In this document: in pieces, positions 51,830 through 59,778 of the stretch
Position numbering within the stretch: the stretch's first letter is position 1
Layout: every line of letters begins with the position of its first letter
Origin: Tundrisphaera lichenicola
GTDB lineage: Bacteria; Planctomycetota; Planctomycetia; Isosphaerales; Isosphaeraceae
Assembly (NCBI RefSeq): GCF_051175385.1
Contig: NZ_CP195106.1
Location: 5,890,001 to 5,954,000 of the forward strand
DNA length: 64,000 nt
Direction of reading: 5' to 3'
Program-made: the position numbers and the translations under genes
The notes under the pieces: generated by a model
The model's input: only the letters and a program-made list of their open reading frames with translations
What the model was told of the DNA's origin: nothing
Databases searched by the model: none

Positions 51830-52561
51830 CTAGCGTCCCTCACGACGCGGAGGCATCACGCAGAGACGCGCTGATAAGGGCCTCCCGTGCCGCCGGTGGC
51901 GGATCAGACAGCCGCCAAGCAGCACGCCGAAGGCCGTCAGGACCGTCGGCTCGGGCGTGGCCACGGGCGGACTGAGCGAGAAGCCCACCTCTACTCGCTG
52001 CTGGTACGGGCGTCCCGTAGACGAGGCTCCCAGGGAGACCCGCTCGGGGTGCTTGATCAAGTCGAGGAGCTCGGACGGCAGGGGTTCATTGGCGTCTCGA
52101 TAAGGAGTGACCGAACCCTCCAGGAACGTTCCACTCAGGCCAACATGGGCGTTGAAAGGCGCTCCACCCCAACCATACGCTCCCTGCGCCGTGCCGGTCA
52201 GGGTGACGTCCTCGGGATGGCTGTTGGAATGCCAGCCCCAGTTCCGAGGATCGGCGACCTCGCTCGGCGTCGGGACGGCGAAGCCGATCCGCATCGGCAC
52301 GGAAAACTTCGTTTCCGGCTGATAGGGCGTGGGGTTTGGTTCCGGGATGGACGCCGGGATGGAGACCCCTCGCGGGACCAGCGAGCTGGCGCTCGTGACG
52401 AAATAAGAACTCACCCTCGCGTCGGCCGGGATGTCGATGATGCGGCCCTGCATGCTGTCCTGGACGACAATCCGGACCCAGAGCGGCGAGGCGTGTGCTA
52501 CCGAACCGCTCAGAGCCCCCGCGATCATCATCAATAGTGGCCAGACCCGGAAGCGGTCCAT
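51830..52561 (-). CDS. PEP-CTERM exported protein
   Basis: 243 residues. Signal peptide MDRFRVWPLLMMIAGALSGSVAHA. The main domain is not one that I recognise (LWVRIVVQDSMQGRIIDIPADARVSSYF...WGWHSNSHPEDVTLTGTAQGAYGWGGAPFNAHVGLSGTF). The C-terminus is a PEP-CTERM signal: TPEPTVLTAFGVLLGGCLIRHRRHGR. GGAGG is 7 bases before ATG 52561. This is the second exosortase substrate in the window. Confidence 0.82.
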   Translation of the reverse strand: MDRFRVWPLLMMIAGALSGSVAHASPLWVRIVVQDSMQGRIIDIPADARVSSYFVTSASSLVPRGVSIPASIPEPNPTPYQPETKFSVPMRIGFAVPTPSEVADPRNWGWHSNSHPEDVTLTGTAQGAYGWGGAPFNAHVGLSGTFLEGSVTPYRDANEPLPSELLDLIKHPERVSLGASSTGRPYQQRVEVGFSLSPPVATPEPTVLTAFGVLLGGCLIRHRRHGRPLSARLCVMPPRREGR

Positions 52562-52832
52562 GATTTCCCTCCGTGTGCATGCGAGACGATCGCAGAACGA
52601 TCCTTGATCGGTGGCCCGGAAGATCTTCGATCGGACGCATACGGTCAAGGGGAATCGATGGTGGCGCGGGGGCCGCCTCGTGGTCCGGGCGGTGAACCGA
52701 GTCGCGTACTTGGTGACCGGGCTGTCGATTCCAAAAACTGCCCCATCCTCCTCACCAGCGACTCGTCCTCGGCGTAACCGTTTATGGAGGTAGCCCCTGG
52801 AGTTGCCGATACCAAACGGTTATGTCGTTGAC
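52562..52832. other. Region with inverted repeat upstream of the transposase remnant
   Basis: No gene is visible. TAACCGTTT (about 52777-52786) and AAACGGTTA (about 52814-52822) form a 9-bp inverted repeat close to the IS66-like remnant and could be old transposon-end sequence. Confidence 0.35.
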
Positions 52833-52955
52833 ATGGATGTCGTGCTGCCACTTCCTCCGGAGATCTGGGAAAAGACCCAGCCTGAGGTGAGGGACGGGGT
52901 CCGAGCATCGGTGCTCGTCTTCGAGCGGCGGATCGCCGCGTTGGAGGCCGACTGA
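52833..52955 (+). pseudogene. IS66-family transposase N-terminal remnant
   Basis: A 40-codon open frame MDVVLPLPPEIWEKTQPEVRDGV...VFERRIAALEAD, then TGA. The 'LPPEIWE...E.R......L..RIAALEA' pattern is the coiled-coil N-terminus of planctomycete IS66 transposases, which normally continue for 450-500 residues. The rest, including the catalytic domain, is absent, so this is a decayed end of an insertion sequence. Confidence 0.5.
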
Positions 52956-53121
52956 TGTTCGAGCGGGGGGGGTCAGGCAAGCGGGTCGAGGGCGGACGAT
53001 CCGGCGTTGGCGAGCCGCTGAACAGGGGACGATCGGCCCGACCTGATCGAACGAGTACGAATTCCTTCAGTCGTGCCCGGTGAGCTATACTCAAAGCGTC
53101 ACAACTGTTCGGGCTCGGCAG

Positions 53122-53286
53122 TCAGAAGCTGATCGTGAAGAAGTGGTTTGGGTATGGACCGACGCTCAGGAAGGCGTTGTGGTCGTGCAACCATCTCCAG
53201 GCCAGGAACATTGACACTCCCAGGGCCGAGAGCGCGACTGAGATCATCATCGAGCGGATGGTGAAGCGGGGTCGCGGCCATCGCAT
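53122..53286 (-). CDS. Small membrane-anchored hypothetical protein
   Basis: 54 residues: MRWPRPRFTIRSMMISVALSALGVSMFLAWRWLHDHNAF, the 'RFTIRSMMI' signal-anchor widespread in planctomycete proteins, then a short C-terminal part ending NHFFTISF. GAGG lies 8 bases upstream of ATG 53286; a TTG at 53313 is an alternative start. It may be a truncated member of a longer family. Role unknown. Confidence 0.55.
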   Translation of the reverse strand: MRWPRPRFTIRSMMISVALSALGVSMFLAWRWLHDHNAFLSVGPYPNHFFTISF

Positions 53287-53616
53287 CGGCTCGTCCTCGG
53301 GACCTGCTGTCAACTGTGCCTCTACTCCACCCGTTCCAACTTCGACTCGACGTAAGTCTTGAAACGATGGATCAGAAACCGCCGTTCTGAATCGGGTATT
53401 GACCCGTTACAACTTTGACGATCGTCACTCCATCTATTTTAGCCGGCCCGACGACAGCCCTCTACTCCCTCCAGGACGGCCTGGTCAAGCCAGGCCCGAC
53501 AGTTCGACCTCGGCCTGTCGGTGGTCCTGAAGGCCCTCCAGGTCGGCCACGTCGAGGCGGCCCGGAGCAAGGGGAGACATCCCATTGCCCCGGGCGTACT
53601 GGCCAGAGATCGGCGA
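53287..53616. other. Intergenic region
   Basis: About 330 bases between the small membrane gene and the end of the TIGR03067 gene. An AT-rich patch at 53400-53450 could be the small gene's promoter. The G+C-rich part (53460-53600) has open frames in both directions but no recognisable product. Confidence 0.4.
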
Positions 53617-54045
53617 TCAGTCCTTATCCTTGGACAGGGTCACGACGATCTTCTCGTAACCCTCGGTCTCGAACTTGCTCGGCCGCTCGCCCTGGGGGGC
53701 GAAGCAGAAGACGAACTTCTCGCCGTCCAGCTTGTAGATGCCGAGCGAGGTCTGGCCCTTGGCGTCTTCGGGGCCTTCCTCGATCTTGAAGTCGATGGTC
53801 TTGTTCGGCTTGGCCTCGGCGTCGAGCTTCAGGGTCATCTCGTAGGTCCGGCTCGGGGCGACCACCTTCAGCTTCTTGCCCTCGACGGTGTAGGTGATCT
53901 TGTCGCCATTTTCCGAGTTCATCGACCACTTGCCCTGGATGGCCTTGAGGTCGCCGTCAATCTTGTCTTCGGCGCCCCGGAGGGTGGCCGCGGGGACGAT
54001 CAGGGCGGCCAGTGCCACCCCCAGCCAAACGCGTCGGGTCAACAT
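53617..54045 (-). CDS. TIGR03067-domain exported protein
   Basis: 142 residues. Signal MLTRRVWLGVALAALIVPAATLRG, then the planctomycete TIGR03067 pattern: DLKAIQGKWSMNSENGDKITYTVEG, TLKLDAEAKPNKTIDFKIEEGPEDAKGQTSLGIYKLDGEKFVFCFAPQGERPSKFET. The family is nearly confined to planctomycetes and related groups. Its function is unknown; a lipocalin-like binding fold is suggested by the pattern. It is divergent from phoH. Confidence 0.92.
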   Translation of the reverse strand: MLTRRVWLGVALAALIVPAATLRGAEDKIDGDLKAIQGKWSMNSENGDKITYTVEGKKLKVVAPSRTYEMTLKLDAEAKPNKTIDFKIEEGPEDAKGQTSLGIYKLDGEKFVFCFAPQGERPSKFETEGYEKIVVTLSKDKD

Positions 54046-54402
54046 CGGGTCTCGCTCCCTCGGTTCGATTTCGAAATGAGATGTGGGGACGATCGGGGAT
54101 AGGCGGCCACAATCTAGGCAATCTCCAATGGATCGACAAGTGTCTCGGCCCGGACGACTCGCCCGGCTTGGCTCCGATTGGCTTTCGGATCGCCTCCCCG
54201 AGACAAAATCGAGGAGGAGCGCGAACCTCGAACCCTCGTCGATCGTACTGAAGTGTTCAGAATCTCGTTTTGGGCCGGCAAGCGACGTTGCGTTTTTTCG
54301 CGATGTGTCTCAAGATAGTATAAGTGTTGAGAGGCCGGCCTGGAACTTGGTTGCATTGTCGCGCGACTTTCGCGCGAAACCGAGTCCGTCGAAAGGCAGG
54401 GC
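54046..54402. other. Divergent promoter region upstream of phoH
   Basis: About 360 bases between the TIGR03067 gene and phoH. TATAAG at 54319-54324 in an AT-rich stretch is a possible -10 for phoH, but no clear -35 is present. No gene is seen. Confidence 0.4.
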
Positions 54403-55422
54403 ATGCCGGAAGTCACGATCTCGCTCGACAGCCATGACGAAGAATTGGCTGTCTTCGGCAGCCGCGATCAGTTCCTTCGTCAGGTCCGCGACGCTTTCGG
54501 CGTGAAAGTCGTCGCTCGCCATGGGGAAGTCCGGGTCGAAGGGGAAACAGGCCGGGTCGAGATGGCCCGCCAGGTTTTCGAGGAATTAAAGGCATGGCAC
54601 CGGAAGCGTCGGACGGCCTCGGCCGGAGACGTGGCCGACCTGATCGAATCGCGAAGCCGACTCGAATCCGACGATCGGAACGGGTCGGTCGAGATCCGCG
54701 AGGGGAACCGGGTCGTCCGGGCCAGGACCGAAGGGCAGGCCCGCTACCTCACCTGCCTCCGCGATCACGAGCTAGTCTTCTGCATCGGACCGGCCGGAAC
54801 CGGGAAAACCTACCTGGCCGTGGCGATGGCCGTGGCCGAGTTGAGGAAGGGTAAGATCAAGAAAATCGTCCTGGTCCGACCGGCCGTCGAGGCCGGGGAA
54901 CACCTGGGATTCCTCCCCGGCGACCTGGAAGCCAAGATCAACCCCTACCTCCGCCCCCTGCTGGATGCCCTCCACGACCTGATGGACTACGACCAGATTC
55001 GCCGCTACATGGGCAACGACCTGATCGAGATCGCGCCGCTGGCGTACATGCGCGGTCGTACGCTCAACGATGCGGTGATAATTCTCGACGAGGGGCAGAA
55101 TGCCACCGTCCCGCAGATGAAGATGTTCCTGACCCGAATGGGCCAGAACGCCCGGATCGTCGTGACCGGAGACACCAGCCAGGTCGACCTCCCGCCGGAA
55201 ACGGTGAGCGGGCTGGCCGACGCGGTGGAACGGCTCCGCGACGTCCCCGGGATCGGTATCACCAAACTCGACCGGTCGGACATCGTTCGCCATCCGCTGG
55301 TCCAGGCCATCGTCAACGCCTACGAGGAGACCGAGCCGTCCCGGCGGGTCGAGCTGGAGATCCCACTTCGGGAAGTCGCCAGTTCTCCCCTGCCCGAGGT
55401 CGGCCTACCCGCCTTGGAGTGA
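54403..55422 (+). CDS. PhoH-family ATPase
   Basis: 339 residues. A KH-like/RNA-binding N-terminal part (about 1-75) precedes the PhoH ATPase: Walker A GPAGTGKT (129-136), KIVLVRPAVEAGEHLGFLPGDLEAKINPYLRPL and Walker B ILDEGQNATVPQMKMFLTRMG. PhoH-like proteins are ATPases associated with RNA metabolism and usually cluster with ybeY. Here the order phoH - 7TM-HD hydrolase - ybeY - corC matches this conserved cluster. AAAGGCAGG precedes ATG 54403. Confidence 0.95.
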   Translation: MPEVTISLDSHDEELAVFGSRDQFLRQVRDAFGVKVVARHGEVRVEGETGRVEMARQVFEELKAWHRKRRTASAGDVADLIESRSRLESDDRNGSVEIREGNRVVRARTEGQARYLTCLRDHELVFCIGPAGTGKTYLAVAMAVAELRKGKIKKIVLVRPAVEAGEHLGFLPGDLEAKINPYLRPLLDALHDLMDYDQIRRYMGNDLIEIAPLAYMRGRTLNDAVIILDEGQNATVPQMKMFLTRMGQNARIVVTGDTSQVDLPPETVSGLADAVERLRDVPGIGITKLDRSDIVRHPLVQAIVNAYEETEPSRRVELEIPLREVASSPLPEVGLPALE

Positions 55423-55569
55423 GGCGGGCCTCCGGCCCCGAGTTTGCCCCGGACCGACCGGTCGGGGGTGGATGAAGCGGTTCGGCGGGAGTCACGCCCA
55501 CGTGGGCGTGGCACACTCCGGCACGGGACGGGCCTCGGGCCCGTTGACCGCGCGTGATCGAGACCTTCC

Positions 55570-57810
55570 ATGAGCCTTGGTAAACGACGCCCCAAACTCT
55601 CCCGGGCCCAACTCCGGCCTTCCAACCCGATCGCCCTCCAGCAGGGAAGGCTGGCTCGTCAGCGCGACCGACTCGCCCGGCTGGGCGTCGTCGGCTTCGC
55701 GATCCTGGTGACCGCCGCGATCGTCCACGGTCCGGGGCCTTACTTCCCCTACCGACTCGGCCAGAAGCCCGAGCGCGAGATCCGCGTCAAGGTCGATAAG
55801 TTCCAGCGGCGGAACATGGTCCGGACCCTCTCCGAGCGTCAGGCCAAGGCCGACCAGGTCCCGCCGTCGATGGTGAATGACCCCGCGCCGATCCGCGACC
55901 TGGCCGACCGCCTCGGCGACCTGGTCGACGCCGTCGCCAAGGCCCCGAAATTCGATCTCGTCCCCGAGTCCTTCCGGGGCCAGTGGAAACTGACCCCCGA
56001 CTCGTTCGACGACATTCGCGAGGCCAGCGACACCCCGGAACGCCACGAGGATCTCAAGCGGAGGATCGCCAAGGCCTTCGAGCCCCTGATCCGCGACGGA
56101 GTGCTGGGACCTGACATCCTCCCCCGCCACGAGGAGACCAGCCGGACCCTTTCGGTCCACATGGTGGGGCGGCCCACCTCCGAGTCGCGCCTGGTCTCGC
56201 GCGACCGGGTGATGAGCGAGCGGCTGGACAAGCCCGAAGGTCCGGTCGGAAAGGACTTCATCGCCTCGTTCAACCCGCCCGCGCTGGGGAACAGCCTGTT
56301 CGCCCTGATCGCCGGCCGACTGGCCGCACGCCCCACGCTTTCCTTCGAGGAGGCCTATACCAACAACCTCCGCGAAGTCGCGCGAAACTCGGTCGATGAC
56401 GTCTTCGAGACGTATCCCAAGGGGGAGCAGATCGTCGAGCAGGGCAAGGAGATCCAGGAGGAGCAACTCCTCCTGCTCCGGGCCGAGCACGAGGCCGCCA
56501 ACGCCCAGCGGACCTGGGGCCAGCGGCTCCGCCGAGCCGGTTCGGTCCTGGTCCTCTCGGCCGCGATGTTCGCGCTCATCGGTTATTACATCTATCGACA
56601 CGAGCCCAGGATCGCGGGCGACCTCCGGCGGATCGCGATGATCTGCACGCTCTCGGTCGTCGCGCTCGGGGTCGCCCGGCTCCTGGCCATCCAGCCCTGG
56701 AATGCCGAACTGGCCCCGGTCGCGATCGCGGCGATGATCCTGGCGATCGCTTATAACCCCCACTTCGCGCTGATGGTGACCTTCGGCCTGAGCGTGCTGA
56801 CGACCGTGGCGATGAACGCCGGGATCGGCCACTTCCTGGTCCTGATGGGAGGGACCTCGGTCGGCGTGCTCTGCCTGCACGAGGTCCGGACTCGGACCAA
56901 GCTCATCAAGGTCGGTGCCCTCTGTGCCCTGGGCTATGCCGTCCTGACCTGGGCGACCGGACTCTGGCTGGAGCAGCCGATCCGGCTGGTGAGGGACGAC
57001 AGCCTCTGGAGGGCCGGCTGGGGCCTGATGTCCGGGTTCTTCCTCGGGGGCCTCCTGCCGTTCGTCGAGACCGGATTCGGGATCATCACCGGGATCAGCC
57101 TCCTGGAGCTGGGCGATATCGCCCACCCGCTCCTTCAGGAGTTGGTCCGACGGGCCCCGGGCACGCACAACCACTCGGTCGCCGTCGGAACCATCGCCGA
57201 GGCCGCTGCGGAGCGGATCGGGGCGAACACCCTGCTGGTCCGGATCGGGGCCTATTTCCACGACATCGGCAAGATGCTCAAGCCCCACTACTTCATCGAG
57301 AACCAGGCCGGGGCGACCAATCGCCACGCCAATCTGGCCCCCGCGATGAGCACCCTGATCATCATCGGCCACGTCAAGGACGGCGTCGATCTGGGACGCC
57401 AGCATCACCTGCCCGAGCCGATCATCGACCTGATCGAGCAGCACCACGGGACGACCCTGGTCGAGTACTTCTTCAACGAGGCCACCAAGCGGAGTGGTTC
57501 CAGCAACGACGGCACGACCGTCCTCGAAGGGGCCTTCCGCTATCCCGGCCCCAAGCCGCAATCCAAGGAGGCGGGCATCCTGATGGTCTCCGACGCCGTC
57601 GAGAGTGCCAGCCGGACCCTCTCCGAACCCACCCCCGCGCGGATCGAAGGGCTGGTCCGCGACCTGATCAACAAGCGTTTGCACGACGGACAATTCGATG
57701 AGTGCGGCCTGACCCTTCGCGAGATCTCCGAGATCCGCGAGAGCCTGATCAAGTCACTCATCGGCATCTACCACGGCCGGGTCAAGTATCCGGAGCAACG
57801 GACCGCCTGA
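55570..57810 (+). CDS. 7TM-HD family membrane phosphohydrolase (PgpH/YqfF)
   Basis: 746 residues. N-terminal transmembrane helix (VVGFAILVTAAIVHG), a long extracytoplasmic domain (about 60-310), a 7TM region (VLVLSAAMFALIGYY to LMSGFFLGGLLPF) and a cytoplasmic HD domain with NHSVAVGT (His535), YFHDIGKM (His564-Asp565), HVKDG and EQHHGT. PgpH hydrolyses cyclic di-AMP. ATG 55570 has only a weak site upstream. Its TGA overlaps the ybeY start (TGATG), linking the two. Confidence 0.94.
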   Translation: MSLGKRRPKLSRAQLRPSNPIALQQGRLARQRDRLARLGVVGFAILVTAAIVHGPGPYFPYRLGQKPEREIRVKVDKFQRRNMVRTLSERQAKADQVPPSMVNDPAPIRDLADRLGDLVDAVAKAPKFDLVPESFRGQWKLTPDSFDDIREASDTPERHEDLKRRIAKAFEPLIRDGVLGPDILPRHEETSRTLSVHMVGRPTSESRLVSRDRVMSERLDKPEGPVGKDFIASFNPPALGNSLFALIAGRLAARPTLSFEEAYTNNLREVARNSVDDVFETYPKGEQIVEQGKEIQEEQLLLLRAEHEAANAQRTWGQRLRRAGSVLVLSAAMFALIGYYIYRHEPRIAGDLRRIAMICTLSVVALGVARLLAIQPWNAELAPVAIAAMILAIAYNPHFALMVTFGLSVLTTVAMNAGIGHFLVLMGGTSVGVLCLHEVRTRTKLIKVGALCALGYAVLTWATGLWLEQPIRLVRDDSLWRAGWGLMSGFFLGGLLPFVETGFGIITGISLLELGDIAHPLLQELVRRAPGTHNHSVAVGTIAEAAAERIGANTLLVRIGAYFHDIGKMLKPHYFIENQAGATNRHANLAPAMSTLIIIGHVKDGVDLGRQHHLPEPIIDLIEQHHGTTLVEYFFNEATKRSGSSNDGTTVLEGAFRYPGPKPQSKEAGILMVSDAVESASRTLSEPTPARIEGLVRDLINKRLHDGQFDECGLTLREISEIRESLIKSLIGIYHGRVKYPEQRTA

Positions 57811-58352
57811 TGGAGACCGATCGAATCGCCACCCCGACAATGGCCCCCCCGGCCGAGATCCTGGTCGAGATCAGCGACAACCAGTCGCATCTCGCCGCCG
57901 ACCACGACTTCCTCTCCGGCCTGATCCGCCGGGCCCTGATCCTCCGAGGGGTCGGGCAAGCCTCGATCTCGCTGGCCCTGGTGGACGACGCCACCATCCG
58001 GTCGATCAACGCCCGCCACCTGGGGCACGACTACCCGACCGACGTGATCAGCTTCGAGCTCTCCGAGCCGGAAGACTCCGAGCTGTCGGGCGAACTCGTG
58101 GTCTCAACCGAGATGGCCGCCGCGACCGCCGCCGACGCCGGGACCGACCCCCGGGCCGAGTTGGCCCTGTACGTGGTCCACGGATTGCTGCACCTCTGCG
58201 GGCTCGACGATTCCGACCCGGAATCCGAGGCCGAGATGCGTCGTTCCGAGGAGCAGATCCTCTCTTCCGAGGGCCTGATCAATACATTCCCCCTGGTCGG
58301 CCCAGGCTCGGGCGACCTCGAAGGGCGGGAGGGGCAGAGTTGGCCGCGTTGA
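57810..58352 (+). CDS. ybeY: Endoribonuclease/rRNA maturation factor YbeY with altered zinc motif
   Basis: 180 residues of the UPF0054 family (INARHLGHDYPTDVISFEL is typical). The zinc motif HGxLHLxGYDH reads HGLLHLCGLDD: His124 and His128 remain, but the third ligand at position 134 is Asp instead of His. YbeY processes 16S rRNA 3' ends with PhoH-linked functions in many bacteria. The start overlaps the PgpH stop and the stop overlaps the next gene. Asp can also bind zinc, so activity may remain. Confidence 0.92.
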   Translation: METDRIATPTMAPPAEILVEISDNQSHLAADHDFLSGLIRRALILRGVGQASISLALVDDATIRSINARHLGHDYPTDVISFELSEPEDSELSGELVVSTEMAAATAADAGTDPRAELALYVVHGLLHLCGLDDSDPESEAEMRRSEEQILSSEGLINTFPLVGPGSGDLEGREGQSWPR

Positions 58353-59611
58353 ACCTGGCCGGAGCCATGGGGCTTGGCCTCGCTTTGCTGTCCACCCAGG
58401 CGGTGTTGGTTGCCCTGGGTCGGGCACTCCGGACCTATTCCCGGAGCCGATTGGAGGAAGTCTGCGAAGCCCACGGCCGGCCCGGACGGGCCGACGTGAT
58501 CGCCCACGACGATGAGTCGACCGAGAGGGCCGCCGAATCGCTGGCGGTCGTCGTCGGCTTGACCTTCGCCGCGCTCTCGGCGCTGGCGGCCCGCTCGATG
58601 ATCACCTGGGTTGCCTTCGAGGTGGTCCTGCTGTTGGCGATCGGCCTGGCGGTCCTGATCCACCTGGCGGCCAACGTCATCGGGAGAGTCTGGGCCGAGA
58701 CCCTGATCGACTCGCTCTGGCCGATCGCCGGCCTGGTCCGAGCCGCCGCGATCCCGCTGACCTCGGCCGCCAAGCTCGCCGAGATGCTGGCCTATCGACT
58801 CGCCGGGCCGGACGATGCGCCGCCCCGACCGGCGAGCGTCGAGGTCGAATTCCAGCCCGACCCCGACGATCCCGAGGACGTCGAGACCGACCTCCCCGAA
58901 TCGACCCGATCGATCCTGGAACATGTCGTGGCGCTGACACGCCGCGACGTCTCCGAGATCATGACCCCCGCCTCGTCGATGACCGTCCTGCCGTCCAGCA
59001 CCTCAGCCCGGCAGGCCGCGAATACCTTCCGCGACTCGGGCCTGAGCCGGATCCCGATGTTCGGCGAGAACCGCGACGACATCCTCGGCATCCTCTTCGC
59101 CAAGGACCTGTTCCCGCTGATGACCGAGTCGCCCGACCCCGACGCCATCGCGCCGAGGAAGTTGGTCCGGCCCGCCTATTTCATCCCCGAGACCAAGAAC
59201 GCCAACGACCTGATGAACGAGCTGAGGGCCCAGCGGAGCCAGATCGCCATCGTCCTCGACGAGTACGGCGGGGTCGCCGGCCTGGTCACGCTGGAAGATC
59301 TCCTGGAGGAGCTGGTCGGCCCGATCGACGACGAGCACGACGTCCCCACCCCCGACGACCCCGTCGAGCCCCTGGGAGGCTCGCGCTACGAGGTCGATGC
59401 GGCCGTGCCGCTCGAAGACCTCAACGAACGGCTGGGCCTGAGACTCCCGACCGATGGCGACTTCCAGACCATCGGGGGCTATGCCTTCCACGCCCTGGGC
59501 CGGGTCCCCGAACCTGGCGAATCGTTCCGCGCCAACGGCGTCGAGGTCACCGTCGTCCTGGTCGTCGATCACTCGATCCGCAAGATTCAGCTGGAGTTGG
59601 TCCCGGCCTGA
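58340..59611 (+). CDS. CorC/HlyC-type CBS-domain protein with membrane N-terminus
   Basis: 423 residues. The N-terminal part has three or four hydrophobic segments (ALNLAGAMGLGLALLSTQAVLVAL, AVVVGLTFAALSALAA, VAFEVVLLLAIGLAVLIHLAANVIG), in the position of a DUF21/CNNM domain although shorter. Two CBS domains follow (about 195-310, with SRIPMFGENRDDILGILFAKDLFPLM and IAIVLDEYGGVAGLVTLEDLLEELVG) and a C-terminal CorC_HlyC domain (YEVDAAVPLEDLNERLGL...QTIGGYAFHALGRVPEPGE). TTG 58340 has GGGAGGGG upstream and overlaps ybeY; ATG 58367 is the alternative. The role is probably ion efflux. Confidence 0.88.
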   Translation: MAALNLAGAMGLGLALLSTQAVLVALGRALRTYSRSRLEEVCEAHGRPGRADVIAHDDESTERAAESLAVVVGLTFAALSALAARSMITWVAFEVVLLLAIGLAVLIHLAANVIGRVWAETLIDSLWPIAGLVRAAAIPLTSAAKLAEMLAYRLAGPDDAPPRPASVEVEFQPDPDDPEDVETDLPESTRSILEHVVALTRRDVSEIMTPASSMTVLPSSTSARQAANTFRDSGLSRIPMFGENRDDILGILFAKDLFPLMTESPDPDAIAPRKLVRPAYFIPETKNANDLMNELRAQRSQIAIVLDEYGGVAGLVTLEDLLEELVGPIDDEHDVPTPDDPVEPLGGSRYEVDAAVPLEDLNERLGLRLPTDGDFQTIGGYAFHALGRVPEPGESFRANGVEVTVVLVVDHSIRKIQLELVPA

Positions 59612-59698
59612 TCGGGAGACCTTCGTCGGGGACGATCGCCCGAATCCTACTCGACGAGTCTCGATCGCCGAGACATTCAGACTCCTTGAATAACCCTA

Positions 59699-59735
59699 GA
59701 TCGGAGAACGTCGATCTTACGGCTGTTCTCCGATC
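59699..59735 (+). terminator. Hairpin terminator after the phoH-ybeY-corC cluster
   Basis: Perfect 11-bp stem GATCGGAGAAC / GTTCTCCGATC with a 15-base loop, 87 bases after the CorC stop, followed by ATTCC. The short T content makes it a moderate prediction. Confidence 0.55.
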
Positions 59736-59778
59736 ATTCCTCGCGCACGCTTAGGGATCGCGACGGGAGAGTCCCTCG

